Shown piece after piece: positions 1-8,413 of a stretch of DNA of 64,000 nt (its first letter is position 1; the number at the start of each line of letters is the position of its first letter). The stretch covers positions 1,178,001-1,242,000 of the forward strand of contig NZ_CP076607.1 of NCBI RefSeq assembly GCF_018966525.1, read 5' to 3'. This stretch comes from Paenibacillus sophorae (GTDB lineage: Bacteria > Bacillota > Bacilli > Paenibacillales > Paenibacillaceae). The notes below the pieces were generated by a model. It was not told the origin of the DNA. It made no database searches and saw nothing but the letters and a program-made list of their open reading frames with translations. The position numbers and the translations under genes are program-made.

Positions 1-1
1 T

Positions 2-250
2 TTCATCGAGTTCCTATACAGCGGCAAAGCGTATTTCTGGCTCGTTCTGCTGATGATGCTGATCGCTTTTGGAGGCGCCATGCTGGTGAAGTTTTCCGGC
101 GGCAACCTGCTGTTCTACAGCATCTCCTGCTCGAAGGAATGGGGGCTGCTGTCGCCCCTGATGTGGGGTACGCTGCTTGTGGGTACGGTGTCTGTGCAGC
201 TGTTCTCGAAGTGGACGATTGTCAGGCTGAAGAGCCGGGACCTCGTATGA
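2..250 (+). CDS. ABC-2 type transporter permease, C-terminal fragment (cut by window start)
   Basis: The open frame enters from the left edge and stops with TGA at 248-250. The 82 visible residues are hydrophobic, with at least two membrane segments (around YFWLVLLMMLIAFGGAMLV and LMWGTLLVGTVSV) separated by a short polar loop, and end in a basic cytoplasmic tail. This fits the last part of a multi-pass permease. It lies 45 bp upstream of a GntR regulator and ABC ATPase genes in the same direction, so a role as the membrane part of an ABC-2 exporter is inferred from context. The family cannot be fixed from this fragment. Confidence 0.5.
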   Translation, partial: FIEFLYSGKAYFWLVLLMMLIAFGGAMLVKFSGGNLLFYSISCSKEWGLLSPLMWGTLLVGTVSVQLFSKWTIVRLKSRDLV

Positions 251-295
251 TGACGGGGGGCGGATCGGCTAGCGGGCGGGAAGGCGGTGTAAGCA

Positions 296-703
296 GTGTG
301 GATTCCTATACAAATTGATGAAAAAAGCGCCGAGCCGCTGTACCACCAGATCGAAACGCAGCTTAGGTCGCTGATTATCAGCGGCAATCTCGCGGAAGGG
401 ACGATGCTCCCCTCTATCCGGGAATTTGCGGGGGATTTGAAATGCAGCGTGATTACGGTTCGCCGGGTGTATCAGGACCTGGAGGGAGAAGGCCTGCTGC
501 GGACGAGGCAGGGAACCGGAACCTTTGTCTCCCATGTCGGAGACGGGGCGAGAGAGGAATACAGGCGGGAGACGGTCCGCAAAGCGCTGGAGGCGGCGGT
601 GGATGCCGGGCGTTCCGTGCAGTTCGGCGAAGAGGAGCTGAATGAGCTTTTTCAGGAAATTGTAAAGCGCAAATACGGGGATGAGAACAAAAAGGGGGAG
701 TGA
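296..703 (+). CDS. GntR family transcriptional regulator (YtrA-like, short form)
   Basis: The 135-residue protein has an N-terminal winged helix-turn-helix of the GntR type: EPLYHQIETQLRSLI, then LPSIREFAGDLKCSVITVRRVYQDLEGEGLL and the wing RQGTGTFV. Only about 60 residues follow, so there is no large effector-binding domain. That is the architecture of the YtrA subfamily, whose members sit next to ABC transporter genes and repress them. The start is the GTG at 296, behind AAGGCGG. The gene lies just before the ATPase gene at 707, with the ribosome site of that gene covering its stop codon, so it is probably co-transcribed with its target. Confidence 0.85.
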   Translation: MWIPIQIDEKSAEPLYHQIETQLRSLIISGNLAEGTMLPSIREFAGDLKCSVITVRRVYQDLEGEGLLRTRQGTGTFVSHVGDGAREEYRRETVRKALEAAVDAGRSVQFGEEELNELFQEIVKRKYGDENKKGE

Positions 704-706
704 GGC

Positions 707-1637
707 ATGGTTCAACTGGCGGTGGAGATGCGGAATGTGATCAAGAAAAGGCGCACCAAAACAATTGGCCCGATCGACCTGGACTTGCCGGAGGGACACA
801 TCATCGCGCTGGTGGGGCAGAATGGTTCGGGAAAAAGCACACTTCTGAACCTGCTTCTCAAGCTGTCGCTTCCGGAAGAAGGAGCAATCTGCTGGTTCGG
901 GAAGAGCGCCGAAGGCGAGCTGCCGATGGATATCCGGCGGAGCATCGGCTATGTGCCGGAATCTCCGATACCTGAGGAGAGCCACTGGATTCCGGAAGAG
1001 GCCGCCTGGTTCCGCAGCCATTGGTATCCGGAGTGGGACGGCGTTTTTTTTTCAGGAAATGCTGGATAAATTCGAGGTGCCGCGAGGGGAAAGGCTCGGT
1101 AAAATGTCCAAGGGCGAACGCCGCAAGTTCGAGATCGCGGCCGCGCTGGCTGCCGGTCCGAAGCTGCTGCTGCTCGACGAGCCTTCATCTGGGCTGGACC
1201 CTTTTGCCTGGAAAATCATGATTGAGACGTTCCAGCGCTACATGGATGAGCGGCAGGCAACGATTGTCATTTCTACGCATATTGTTGAAGAAGTGCGCCG
1301 GCTGGCCGATTATATCGTCCTTCTGCATCAAGGGAAGCTGCTCGGTATGGCGGAGAAAGACAGCCTGCTCAGCATGTGGAATGAAGTTTGGGTAGGTGCG
1401 AAGGACGAAGAAGAACTGGCGGAGCTTGCTGCTGAACTGCCGGAGGCGCTGGAACTGAATATGCAGGCTCCCGGCATGGCGTCGATGATCACCTCCCGTT
1501 TGCTGGATCTGGAGAAACGCTTTTCGGATTTGGGCGTAAAGATGATCAAGAGCCGCAGTCTGGAATTGGAGGAGATTTTGAGCTTGTGGACCATGGGACA
1601 CCGTCCCGATCTTGTCGATCTAAGGAGAGGAGACTAG
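707..1637 (+). pseudogene. ABC transporter ATP-binding protein, frameshifted at a T9 run
   Basis: Two overlapping frames together encode one ATPase. The first (from ATG 707, SD GGGGGAG) has Walker A GQNGSGKST and a Q-loop region ending YVPESPIP. The second continues with signature MSKGERRKFEIA, Walker B LLLLDEPSSGLDP and switch histidine ISTHIVEE, then stops at 1637. The frame changes at nine consecutive T (1044-1052): nine T end the first frame after 120 residues, while eight T would read through as VFFQEM. The cause could be a real null mutation, a homopolymer error, or transcriptional slippage on T9 that restores some full-length product. It lies in the operon between the GntR gene and the second ATPase. 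About 310 residues would be made if repaired. Confidence 0.8.
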
Positions 1638-1640
1638 AGA

Positions 1641-2543
1641 ATGGAAGCACTAAAGCTGGAGAGTGTTGTGAAGCAGTACGGAGACAAAACGGCGGTGAAT
1701 GGAATTACTCTTGGCGTGGAGCCGGGGGAGATCTACGGTTTGCTGGGGGCCAACGGCGCGGGCAAGACGACGACGATGCGCATGGTGCTTGGCCTGATTT
1801 ATCCTGACGGAGGGAATATCCGGTATAACGGCAAGCCGTTCAGCAGCGAGCTTCAGTCCATCATGGGCTATCTCCCCGAAGAGCGGGGGCTGTATCCAAA
1901 GGTAAAGGTCAGCGACCAGATTATCTACCTTGCGCGTCTGCGCGGCATGTCCGCAAGCGATGCCGACAAGAGCCTGCGTTACTGGCTGGACCGCTTCGAG
2001 GTGCCGGATTACTATAACAAAAAAATCGAGGAGCTGTCCAAAGGCAATCAGCAAAAAATGGGTTTCATCGCCGCCGTTGTACATAAGCCGCAAATTCTGA
2101 TTCTCGACGAAGCCTTCAGCGGCCTTGATCCGGTCAACGTCGAGCTCCTTAAAGATACGGTCAGGGAGCTACGCGATCAGGGAACGAGCATCTTGTTCTC
2201 CACGCACCGGATGGAGCATGTCGAGGAGCTGTGCCGCCACATTACAATTCTGGACCGCTCCAATACGGTTGTGCAGGGCGACCTGCGCGAGATTAAGCGG
2301 GGCTATCCGCGCGAAGAGGTGCTGCTGCGGACGCCGGGCGAGGTGACCGGGCTTGACGCGATACAAGGTGTGACCGCCGTGGAGCGTCAGGAGCGGGGCT
2401 ATCTCGTCCGCATCGCCGAGATCGGCGCCGCCCAGCGCATTCTGCGAATGGCGCTGGAGCAGGGCGAGGTGGAGCATTTTGAAATCAAGGAACCGACGTT
2501 AAACCAAATCTTTATCAGAGTGGTGGGTGAATCTCATGAATAA
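1641..2543 (+). CDS. ABC transporter ATP-binding protein (NatA-like)
   Basis: The 300-residue cytoplasmic ATPase powers the permease encoded next. Visible motifs in order: Walker A GANGAGKTT near residue 38, signature LSKGNQQKMGF, Walker B ILILDEAFSGLDP and switch STHRMEH. A C-terminal extension of about 90 residues (from the region DLREIKRGYPR) is typical of NatA/YhaQ-type exporter ATPases. Walker B has DEAFSG rather than DEPTSG, a known NatA variant. The start ATG 1641 follows AGGAGAGG and sits 3 bp after the preceding stop. The stop overlaps the permease start, suggesting translational coupling. Sodium or drug efflux is the family role; the substrate is not visible. Confidence 0.88.
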   Translation: MEALKLESVVKQYGDKTAVNGITLGVEPGEIYGLLGANGAGKTTTMRMVLGLIYPDGGNIRYNGKPFSSELQSIMGYLPEERGLYPKVKVSDQIIYLARLRGMSASDADKSLRYWLDRFEVPDYYNKKIEELSKGNQQKMGFIAAVVHKPQILILDEAFSGLDPVNVELLKDTVRELRDQGTSILFSTHRMEHVEELCRHITILDRSNTVVQGDLREIKRGYPREEVLLRTPGEVTGLDAIQGVTAVERQERGYLVRIAEIGAAQRILRMALEQGEVEHFEIKEPTLNQIFIRVVGESHE

Positions 2544-3816
2544 GATGGGAACGATTATCGGATTTACGTTCAAGAACAAGGTGAGAACGAAATCCTTTCT
2601 GGTAACAACGCTGATTCTGGTTTTGCTGCTCAGCATTGGAATGAATATCCCTTATTTTATCAAAGTGTTCAAGGGTGAAGATGGAGGCGGCAGTGCTCAA
2701 AGCCCGGGTGTTCACATTGCGGTCATTGCGGAGAACGGCAGCCGCGCGGCGCAGCTTCTGCAGACTTACGCGCAGCAGTCGGGAACGGGAGCGACGGTCG
2801 TTCCGTATGCTTCGGAGGATGACGCCGGCCTGAAGCAGGCTTTGTCGGGCGGCAAGGTGGATGGATATCTTACCTTAACGGAGCAGGAAGGTACGGGGCT
2901 CGGTTCGGTCGTCTACCATTCCAAGAACGACGGTTCAGAGGAGCAGAGCTTCCTCCGGTCCGCTCTCCAGCAGGTTAATGCGCAGCTGATCGCGGGCGAC
3001 CGGCTGACGCCGCAGCAGATCGCGGCGATGAATGCACCGGTGCAGCTCGGCACCGAGAAGATCAGCGCCGACGGGGAATCGGCACAGGATAAATCCCATC
3101 CGTTAATCAACTATATTATTGTCTACGTCCTGCTTATTCTGTTCTTTATGTCGATTATGATGACAGGCAATATGATCGCGGCGGAGGTCACTTCGGAGAA
3201 GAGCTCGCGCATTATGGAGATCCTAATTACCAGCGCCTCGCCGCTGGCGCAAATGTTCGGCAAGGTGATCGGCATCTTCCTGGTGGGTCTGCTTCAAATC
3301 GCTGTTATCGCAGCCGCCATCGCCGCAAATCTGATGCTGCCGCATAATTCGGGCGTTCTGCAGGATTTCAATCTGGATCTGGGGCAACTCAGCATCAGTC
3401 TGCTGCTGTATGGATTCGTCCTGTACATTCTCGGATACTTCCTGTTTGCCTTGATGTACGCCGCAGTCGGCTCCATCGTCAGCCGGACCGAGGACCTCGG
3501 GCAGGCGGCTACGCCGATTATGATGCTCGGCTTCGTGAACTTTTACCTGCCGACGTTCAGCATCGGAACTCCCAATTCCCTGCTGGTCAAGGTCGCCAGC
3601 TATGTGCCGTTCACGTCGCCCCTCAGCATGCTTCTCCGTATCGGCGTCGGCGATGTCGCTGTCTGGGAAGTTGTGCTGTCGCTGGTCATTCTGCTCGTCA
3701 CGATCTTCGGCATGGGCTGGCTGGCCGCGAAGATTTACCGCACCGGCGTCCTGATGTACGGCAAGCGCCCAAGCATCAAGGAGCTGCGTAAAGCGATGAA
3801 GGCTTATAAGATCTAA
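2536..3816 (+). CDS. ABC transporter permease (NatB-like, ABC-2 family)
   Basis: This 426-residue membrane protein has one N-terminal segment (SFLVTTLILVLLLSIGM), then an extracytoplasmic domain of about 150 residues, then a cluster of about six helices from residue 195 (YIIVYVLLILFFMSIMM onward). This is the NatB/YhaP layout of ABC-2 permeases. The conserved cytoplasmic stretch EVTSEKSSRIMEILITSASP, which contacts the ATPase, is present. The ATG at 2536 overlaps the stop of the ATPase gene and has GTGGGTGA as a ribosome site. An upstream in-frame GTG at 2527 is less likely because it lies inside that site. It ends the exporter operon. Confidence 0.88.
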   Translation: MNKMGTIIGFTFKNKVRTKSFLVTTLILVLLLSIGMNIPYFIKVFKGEDGGGSAQSPGVHIAVIAENGSRAAQLLQTYAQQSGTGATVVPYASEDDAGLKQALSGGKVDGYLTLTEQEGTGLGSVVYHSKNDGSEEQSFLRSALQQVNAQLIAGDRLTPQQIAAMNAPVQLGTEKISADGESAQDKSHPLINYIIVYVLLILFFMSIMMTGNMIAAEVTSEKSSRIMEILITSASPLAQMFGKVIGIFLVGLLQIAVIAAAIAANLMLPHNSGVLQDFNLDLGQLSISLLLYGFVLYILGYFLFALMYAAVGSIVSRTEDLGQAATPIMMLGFVNFYLPTFSIGTPNSLLVKVASYVPFTSPLSMLLRIGVGDVAVWEVVLSLVILLVTIFGMGWLAAKIYRTGVLMYGKRPSIKELRKAMKAYKI

Positions 3817-3900
3817 GCGGGAAGTTTAGGTTTTGTGGGTAATAGTTACAAATGAGACTGAGTTCAGCTTTTATATATACAAGTGAGACTAATATTACAC

Positions 3901-3938
3901 ACCAGTTAGGTCAAATCCGTGATCTAACTGGTTTTTTC
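3901..3938 (+). terminator. Rho-independent terminator after the exporter operon
   Basis: The arms ACCAGTTAG and CTAACTGGT (9 bp) enclose a 14-base loop and are followed by six T. It ends the operon that stops at 3816. The rest of the gene-free stretch 3817-4211 is AT-rich, and I see nothing else definable there apart from the AGGAGGG ribosome site just before 4212. Confidence 0.8.
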
Positions 3939-4211
3939 GTTTTTGATCATGTGTTTATGCCGGTAAAGATCAGGACAATTAGGACGAGGTCTATACACCA
4001 ATAAGGAAATCCAGTAGCAACTAAAATTCGGAAATTTTAAAGCCACTAATTTGCGTTTTAAGCCATTTTGACTATCTAGGTTGTAAAATATATAGTTGGA
4101 AATAAGTTTTGTTTAAGAACGTGTGTGAGTGATTCTGTGAGGAGTTTTAACGACGAATGGGTTTGAGGAACTTCTCTGAACGACATAATTTTTATTTTAG
4201 GAGGGAACAAC

Positions 4212-4583
4212 ATGGAAGTTTTTGCAGAATATTTAGCGCATATTGATAACCCGCAACATCGGGCCCGAACGGAAGAGGTTTTGGCTTGGGTAACTAAGAA
4301 ATTTCCAAATTTAATGCCAAAAATTGCGTGGAATCAGCCTATGTTTACCGATCACGGCACATTTATTATTGGCTTTAGCGTAGCCAAACATCATTTGGCT
4401 GTTGCCCCTGAAAGGGCAGGGATTAATCAATTTTCTGATTTAATTGTGCAGGCTGGCTACGATCACACCAAGCAGTTGGTACGCATCAAGTGGGATAGTC
4501 CGGTTGATTTCTCATTACTTGAGAAAATGATCGAGTTTAATATTTTGGATAAGGCAGACTGTTCAACTTTTTGGCGAGAATAA
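4212..4583 (+). CDS. DUF1801 protein (YdhG/Fra-like iron chaperone family)
   Basis: This 123-residue soluble protein matches the DUF1801 pattern: N-terminal EYLAHIDNPQHRARTEEVLAWV, the core MPKIAWNQPMFTDHGTFIIGFSVAKHHLAVAP and a C-terminal helical part with LEKMIEFNI. Members include B. subtilis Fra (YdhG), reported as a frataxin-like iron donor; that function is transferred by family only. The start ATG 4212 follows AGGAGGGAAC. It is monocistronic, with more than 200 bp free on each side. The length is normal for the family. Confidence 0.8.
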   Translation: MEVFAEYLAHIDNPQHRARTEEVLAWVTKKFPNLMPKIAWNQPMFTDHGTFIIGFSVAKHHLAVAPERAGINQFSDLIVQAGYDHTKQLVRIKWDSPVDFSLLEKMIEFNILDKADCSTFWRE

Positions 4584-4785
4584 AAAAATAGGATAGCCCT
4601 TAGAGGCTCATATTTGCGTTACGTTTTTTTCTTCAAGCACTGATTTCGGTTTTGAGCCTGTTTTTACTAGGTTTAAACTTCAGATAAAGAGCAATGCTTA
4701 ACGTATGTTGGATAAACCACAGCAAACTCATTGAAAAAACTCTAAGAATCAATTATCATACATACATTAATAAAACACTTTAAAT

Positions 4786-5934
4786 ATGTATGAAAAATGG
4801 AGTGAAAATAACATAGAAAAAACAAATAACATGGAAGTGAAAAAGATAAACCGAAATCGTATTTTTCGGCTTATCTATAAGAATGAGAAGCTTTCCCAGC
4901 AGGAAATCGCCTCTCGCCTCGGCATGAGTCTGCCAACCGTTGGACAGAATTTGAAGATATTGCAGAATGAGGGCCTTATTACAGAGGACGGAGTCTTTGA
5001 ATCCACGGGCGGAAGAAAAGCGAGAGCCATCTCCTTTATCAAAGACGCTAAACTTGCCATGGGACTGGACATTACAAAAAATCACCTCAGTCTTGTGCTG
5101 GTTGATTTGAGTGGAGAAATTCTAAAGAGTACACGTGTGTCTAAGGTCTTTGAAAATACGCCAGACTATTTAAAAGAAATCGGGGTATTGGTCAACAGAT
5201 TTATTGATGATTCTTATATAGACAAATCTAAAGTTTTAGGAGTCGGTATAGCTGTACCCGGGATTTTATCCGATGATAAACAAATGGTGGTAGATTCCCA
5301 TGCGCTCGGCTTGGTAGATAGCAACGGTCCTGATTTTACCAAAAATATTTCTTATCCATGTTTTCTAAGCAACGATGCCAATGCGGCTGGTTTTGCAGAA
5401 CTGTGGAATACGGAAACAGTAAAAAATGCAGTCTATCTTTCACTTAGTAACAGCGTGGGCGGATCTATCCTTTTGGATAACCAACTTTATTCCGGCGATA
5501 ACCAACGCAGCAGCGAGTTTGGACATATGACGATTGAACTGAACGGAAGGACTTGTTATTGTGGAAAGCGGGGATGTTTGGATGCCTATTGTTCCGCTTT
5601 CGTTTTATCAAACAGTGCAGACGGAAGCCTGCCCGAATTTTTTAATCTGCTGAAAAAGGGTGGAAAAAAGCAAGAAGAAATTTGGAAGGAATATCTAAGT
5701 TATCTTGCCGTTGCGATTAACAATTTAAGGATGCTGTTTGACTGCAACGTAATTTTGGGTGGTTATGTCGGAGGCTATATGGAAGAATATTTGGATGAGT
5801 TGAGAATCCTTGCTGCGGAACGCAATACTTTTGAGCCCGACGGCAGTTATTTAAAGGTGTGCCGCTATAAAAAAGAAGCAGCGGCCGTAGGTGCGGCTCT
5901 GTTGCATATTGAGCGATTTTTAAGCCAAGTTTAA
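4786..5934 (+). CDS. ROK family transcriptional repressor (XylR/NagC type)
   Basis: The N-terminal winged helix (about residues 20-75, LSQQEIASRLGMSLPTVGQN) is followed by a ROK sugar-kinase-like domain. The ROK zinc motif is complete (GHMTIE, then CYCGKRGC near residue 260). ROK regulators bind AT-rich operators and release them on binding a sugar or sugar phosphate. No strong ribosome site precedes ATG 4786; an in-frame ATG at 4831 is an alternative that would still keep the helix-turn-helix. The dehydrogenase and polyol permease genes downstream are the likely targets, and a perfect 18-bp AT-rich palindrome at 6074-6091 is a candidate operator. Confidence 0.88.
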   Translation: MYEKWSENNIEKTNNMEVKKINRNRIFRLIYKNEKLSQQEIASRLGMSLPTVGQNLKILQNEGLITEDGVFESTGGRKARAISFIKDAKLAMGLDITKNHLSLVLVDLSGEILKSTRVSKVFENTPDYLKEIGVLVNRFIDDSYIDKSKVLGVGIAVPGILSDDKQMVVDSHALGLVDSNGPDFTKNISYPCFLSNDANAAGFAELWNTETVKNAVYLSLSNSVGGSILLDNQLYSGDNQRSSEFGHMTIELNGRTCYCGKRGCLDAYCSAFVLSNSADGSLPEFFNLLKKGGKKQEEIWKEYLSYLAVAINNLRMLFDCNVILGGYVGGYMEEYLDELRILAAERNTFEPDGSYLKVCRYKKEAAAVGAALLHIERFLSQV

Positions 5935-5962
5935 GATGAATTGAACAAGGATGATCAAAAAG

Positions 5963-5990
5963 GAATCGACCTCCGGTCGGTTCTTTTTTT
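5963..5990 (+). terminator. Rho-independent terminator after the ROK gene
   Basis: GAATCGACC pairs with GGTCGGTTC (one G-T pair) around a 3-base loop, followed by seven T. It separates the regulator from the dehydrogenase transcript. Confidence 0.75.
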
Positions 5991-6035
5991 AAACAGTCAT
6001 GGAGTGAAATTAACACAGGGAATTGGAAAATTTTA

Positions 6036-6064
6036 TTGACAACTCAATAAAAGAAGAATACGAT
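6036..6064 (+). promoter_or_regulatory. Candidate sigma-A promoter for the dehydrogenase gene
   Basis: A perfect -35 TTGACA (6036-6041) is spaced 17 bp from TACGAT (6059-6064). It lies about 165 bp upstream of the dehydrogenase start, after the terminator of the regulator gene. Confidence 0.5.
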
Positions 6065-6073
6065 GTTTTTAAG

Positions 6074-6091
6074 TTACTTTTATAAAAGTAA
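6074..6091 (+). promoter_or_regulatory. Perfect 18-bp palindrome, candidate ROK operator
   Basis: TTACTTTTATAAAAGTAA is its own reverse complement. It begins 10 bp after the candidate -10 box, where a bound repressor would block transcription. Binding by the adjacent ROK regulator is inferred from position and from the AT-rich palindromes that this family uses. Confidence 0.5.
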
Positions 6092-6230
6092 ATAAATAAA
6101 GAGTGGAGGAAGTGGATAATTCATGCAGAGTAATGTTGAAAACGCAAACAAATGATGCTAGCCGGTGGTGTGATTCAAAAAGTATCCCTGTCTGCAAACA
6201 AAACAAGCAATTGAAAGGAGACTATGAATA

Positions 6231-7274
6231 ATGGAAGGTAAAATGAAAGTAGCTGTTATGACCGGTATTGACAAGATGGGGTTTGTTGAGAGAGAGATAC
6301 CCAAAGTTGCGGACAATGAGGTGCTGGTAAAGCTTGAGTATGTGGGCATATGCGGTTCTGATTTGCACTATTATGAAACCGGCCGAATCGGAGATTACAT
6401 TGTAGAGCCCCCGTTTGTACTCGGTCATGAACCCGGCGGGATAGTGGTGGAAATCGGGAAAAATGTAACAAATTTAAAAGTAGGCGATAAAGTTGCGCTT
6501 GAGCCGGGAAAAACTTGCGGGCATTGCGAATTTTGTAAGACCGGTAAGTACAATCTTTGTCCTGATGTCGTATTTTTTGCTACTCCTCCGGTTGACGGCG
6601 TTTTTCAGGAGTATGTTGCACATGAGGCAGATCTTTGCTTCAAGCTGCCGGACAATGTCAGCACCCTGGAGGGCGCACTGATTGAACCGCTAGCCGTTGG
6701 TTTTCATGCGGCAAATCAGGGCGGCGCACATGCCGGTCAGTCCGCTGTGATTACGGGTGCAGGCTGTATCGGTTTAGTGACAATGCTCGCTTTAAAGGCA
6801 ATGGGGCTTACTGAAATCTATGTAGTGGACATTATGCAAAACCGATTGGAGAAAGCCAGAGAACTGGGAGCTACGGCAGTCATTAACGGCAAAGAAAAAG
6901 ATGTTGTGAAAGAAGTTCTGGAGTTGACCCGCGGTGCGGGCTGCGATCTTGTATTTGAAACAGCCGGTACGGAAATTACGACCCAGCAGGCCGTATCTAT
7001 GACCAAGAGAGGTGCAACCATCGTATTGGTGGGCTATAGCAAAAGCGGCGTAGTCAATGTACCTCTCAGTCTCGCAATGGATAAGGAACTTACTTTTAAG
7101 ACCGTATTTCGATACAGACATATCTATCCAACGGCGATTAAGGCAGTCGCTAGCGGTAAGGTTAACCTGAAAGGCATTGTTACAAACGTCTTCGACTTTA
7201 ATGACATTCAGAACGCTATGGATTCCAGCAGCAGAAAGAAAGCGGAAATTGTGAAAGCGGTTATTAAAATGTAA
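6231..7274 (+). CDS. Zinc-dependent polyol/alcohol dehydrogenase (sorbitol/xylitol dehydrogenase-like)
   Basis: This 347-residue medium-chain dehydrogenase oxidises a polyol or secondary alcohol to a ketose with NAD(P). Visible motifs: catalytic zinc ligands in GICGSDLHYYETG and GHEPGG, four structural-zinc cysteines in CGHCEFCKTGKYNLC, and the nucleotide-binding turn GAGCIGLVT with an acidic residue after the next strand (YVVDI), which favours NAD. The FATPPVDGVFQEYV segment is typical of sorbitol/xylitol dehydrogenases. The start ATG 6231 lies 11 bp after GAAAGGAG; ATG 6243 is possible. It is followed by a polyol-type permease, so polyol use is the likely pathway. Confidence 0.87.
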   Translation: MEGKMKVAVMTGIDKMGFVEREIPKVADNEVLVKLEYVGICGSDLHYYETGRIGDYIVEPPFVLGHEPGGIVVEIGKNVTNLKVGDKVALEPGKTCGHCEFCKTGKYNLCPDVVFFATPPVDGVFQEYVAHEADLCFKLPDNVSTLEGALIEPLAVGFHAANQGGAHAGQSAVITGAGCIGLVTMLALKAMGLTEIYVVDIMQNRLEKARELGATAVINGKEKDVVKEVLELTRGAGCDLVFETAGTEITTQQAVSMTKRGATIVLVGYSKSGVVNVPLSLAMDKELTFKTVFRYRHIYPTAIKAVASGKVNLKGIVTNVFDFNDIQNAMDSSSRKKAEIVKAVIKM

Positions 7275-8413
7275 AAAGCCAATAATTTAGAAGTTTCATC
7301 GAATTACTAAACAGCCTCCTCGAGTGGGTTAAAGATAAAGCGATTTTATATGGAGAAGCGGGCTTGATAACTGGTTAGCATCGTGAAGTTCTTGTTTTTC
7401 CCGGCTTTCACGAGTAATCATGTCCGTAGGTGCTAAATGTGAAATCGCTTTATTATCCTTATCGGATTCGATGATAATACATGCAAAATAGAGAGGTGAA
7501 TCAATGTTTGGAATTCCAAAAAGTTTCTATTGGGGATATATTGCAATTGCTTTATTTATGATTGGTGACGGGGTGGAACAAGCCTACTTATCAAAATATA
7601 TAGTTAATTTAGGGTTCTCTAATAGCCAGGCTTCATTAGTTTTTATGGTTTATGGCATAGCCGTTTCTCTTGCGTCTTGGTTATCTGCTGTTTTACCTGA
7701 AATTTGGGGACCAAGAAGGACTATGGTAATTGGTGCTGTTTGGTGGATAGTATTTCATATAGGTTTTCTCACTTTTGGATTGTCGAATGAAAATTATGTA
7801 TTGATGTGTATTTTGTATGGTATAAGAGGCGTTGGTTATCCACTTTTCTTATATGGTTTTCTTGTTTGGCTGACTTATGTAACAGAAAAAACAAGACTTG
7901 CATCTGCAATAGGAATGTTTTGGAGCATGTACTCTGTAGGAATTGGTTTGATCGGAACGTATCTTCCTAACTTAACGATACCTCACATTGGTTTCATTGG
8001 GACGTTATGGATTTCAATTATTTGGATAACAACAGCCGGTGTGCTTTCAACTTTATTAATTAGAGAAAGAGGAAAAACTGTTCCAAAAAGTAAAGCCACC
8101 AAGGAAACATCTTCCAATGCAATAAGAAACATAAGCGGGGTGTATAAAAATCCCAATATAATAAAAATATTTATTGTTAGAATTATTAATCAGATCTCAA
8201 TGTTTGGTTTGCCGGTGATATTACCTGTGTTATTCATAGATAAAATTCATTTTACTTCTTCTCAGTGGTTACAAATTTGGGGAGCAATGAATATCGCTTT
8301 AATTGTTGGCGGAACCTTTTGGGGGTTTGTTGCAAACCGGATCGGATGGAAACGGCAAGTTATGTGGTTTGGTTGCATTGGCACCGGTTTAGCTACTTTA
8401 TTCTATTATTATT

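Noticed and set aside
269..1021. A 250-codon open frame antisense to the GntR and ATPase genes
   Set aside because: It lies opposite convincing family members, has no ribosome site and no recognisable domain; it is a GC-rich shadow.
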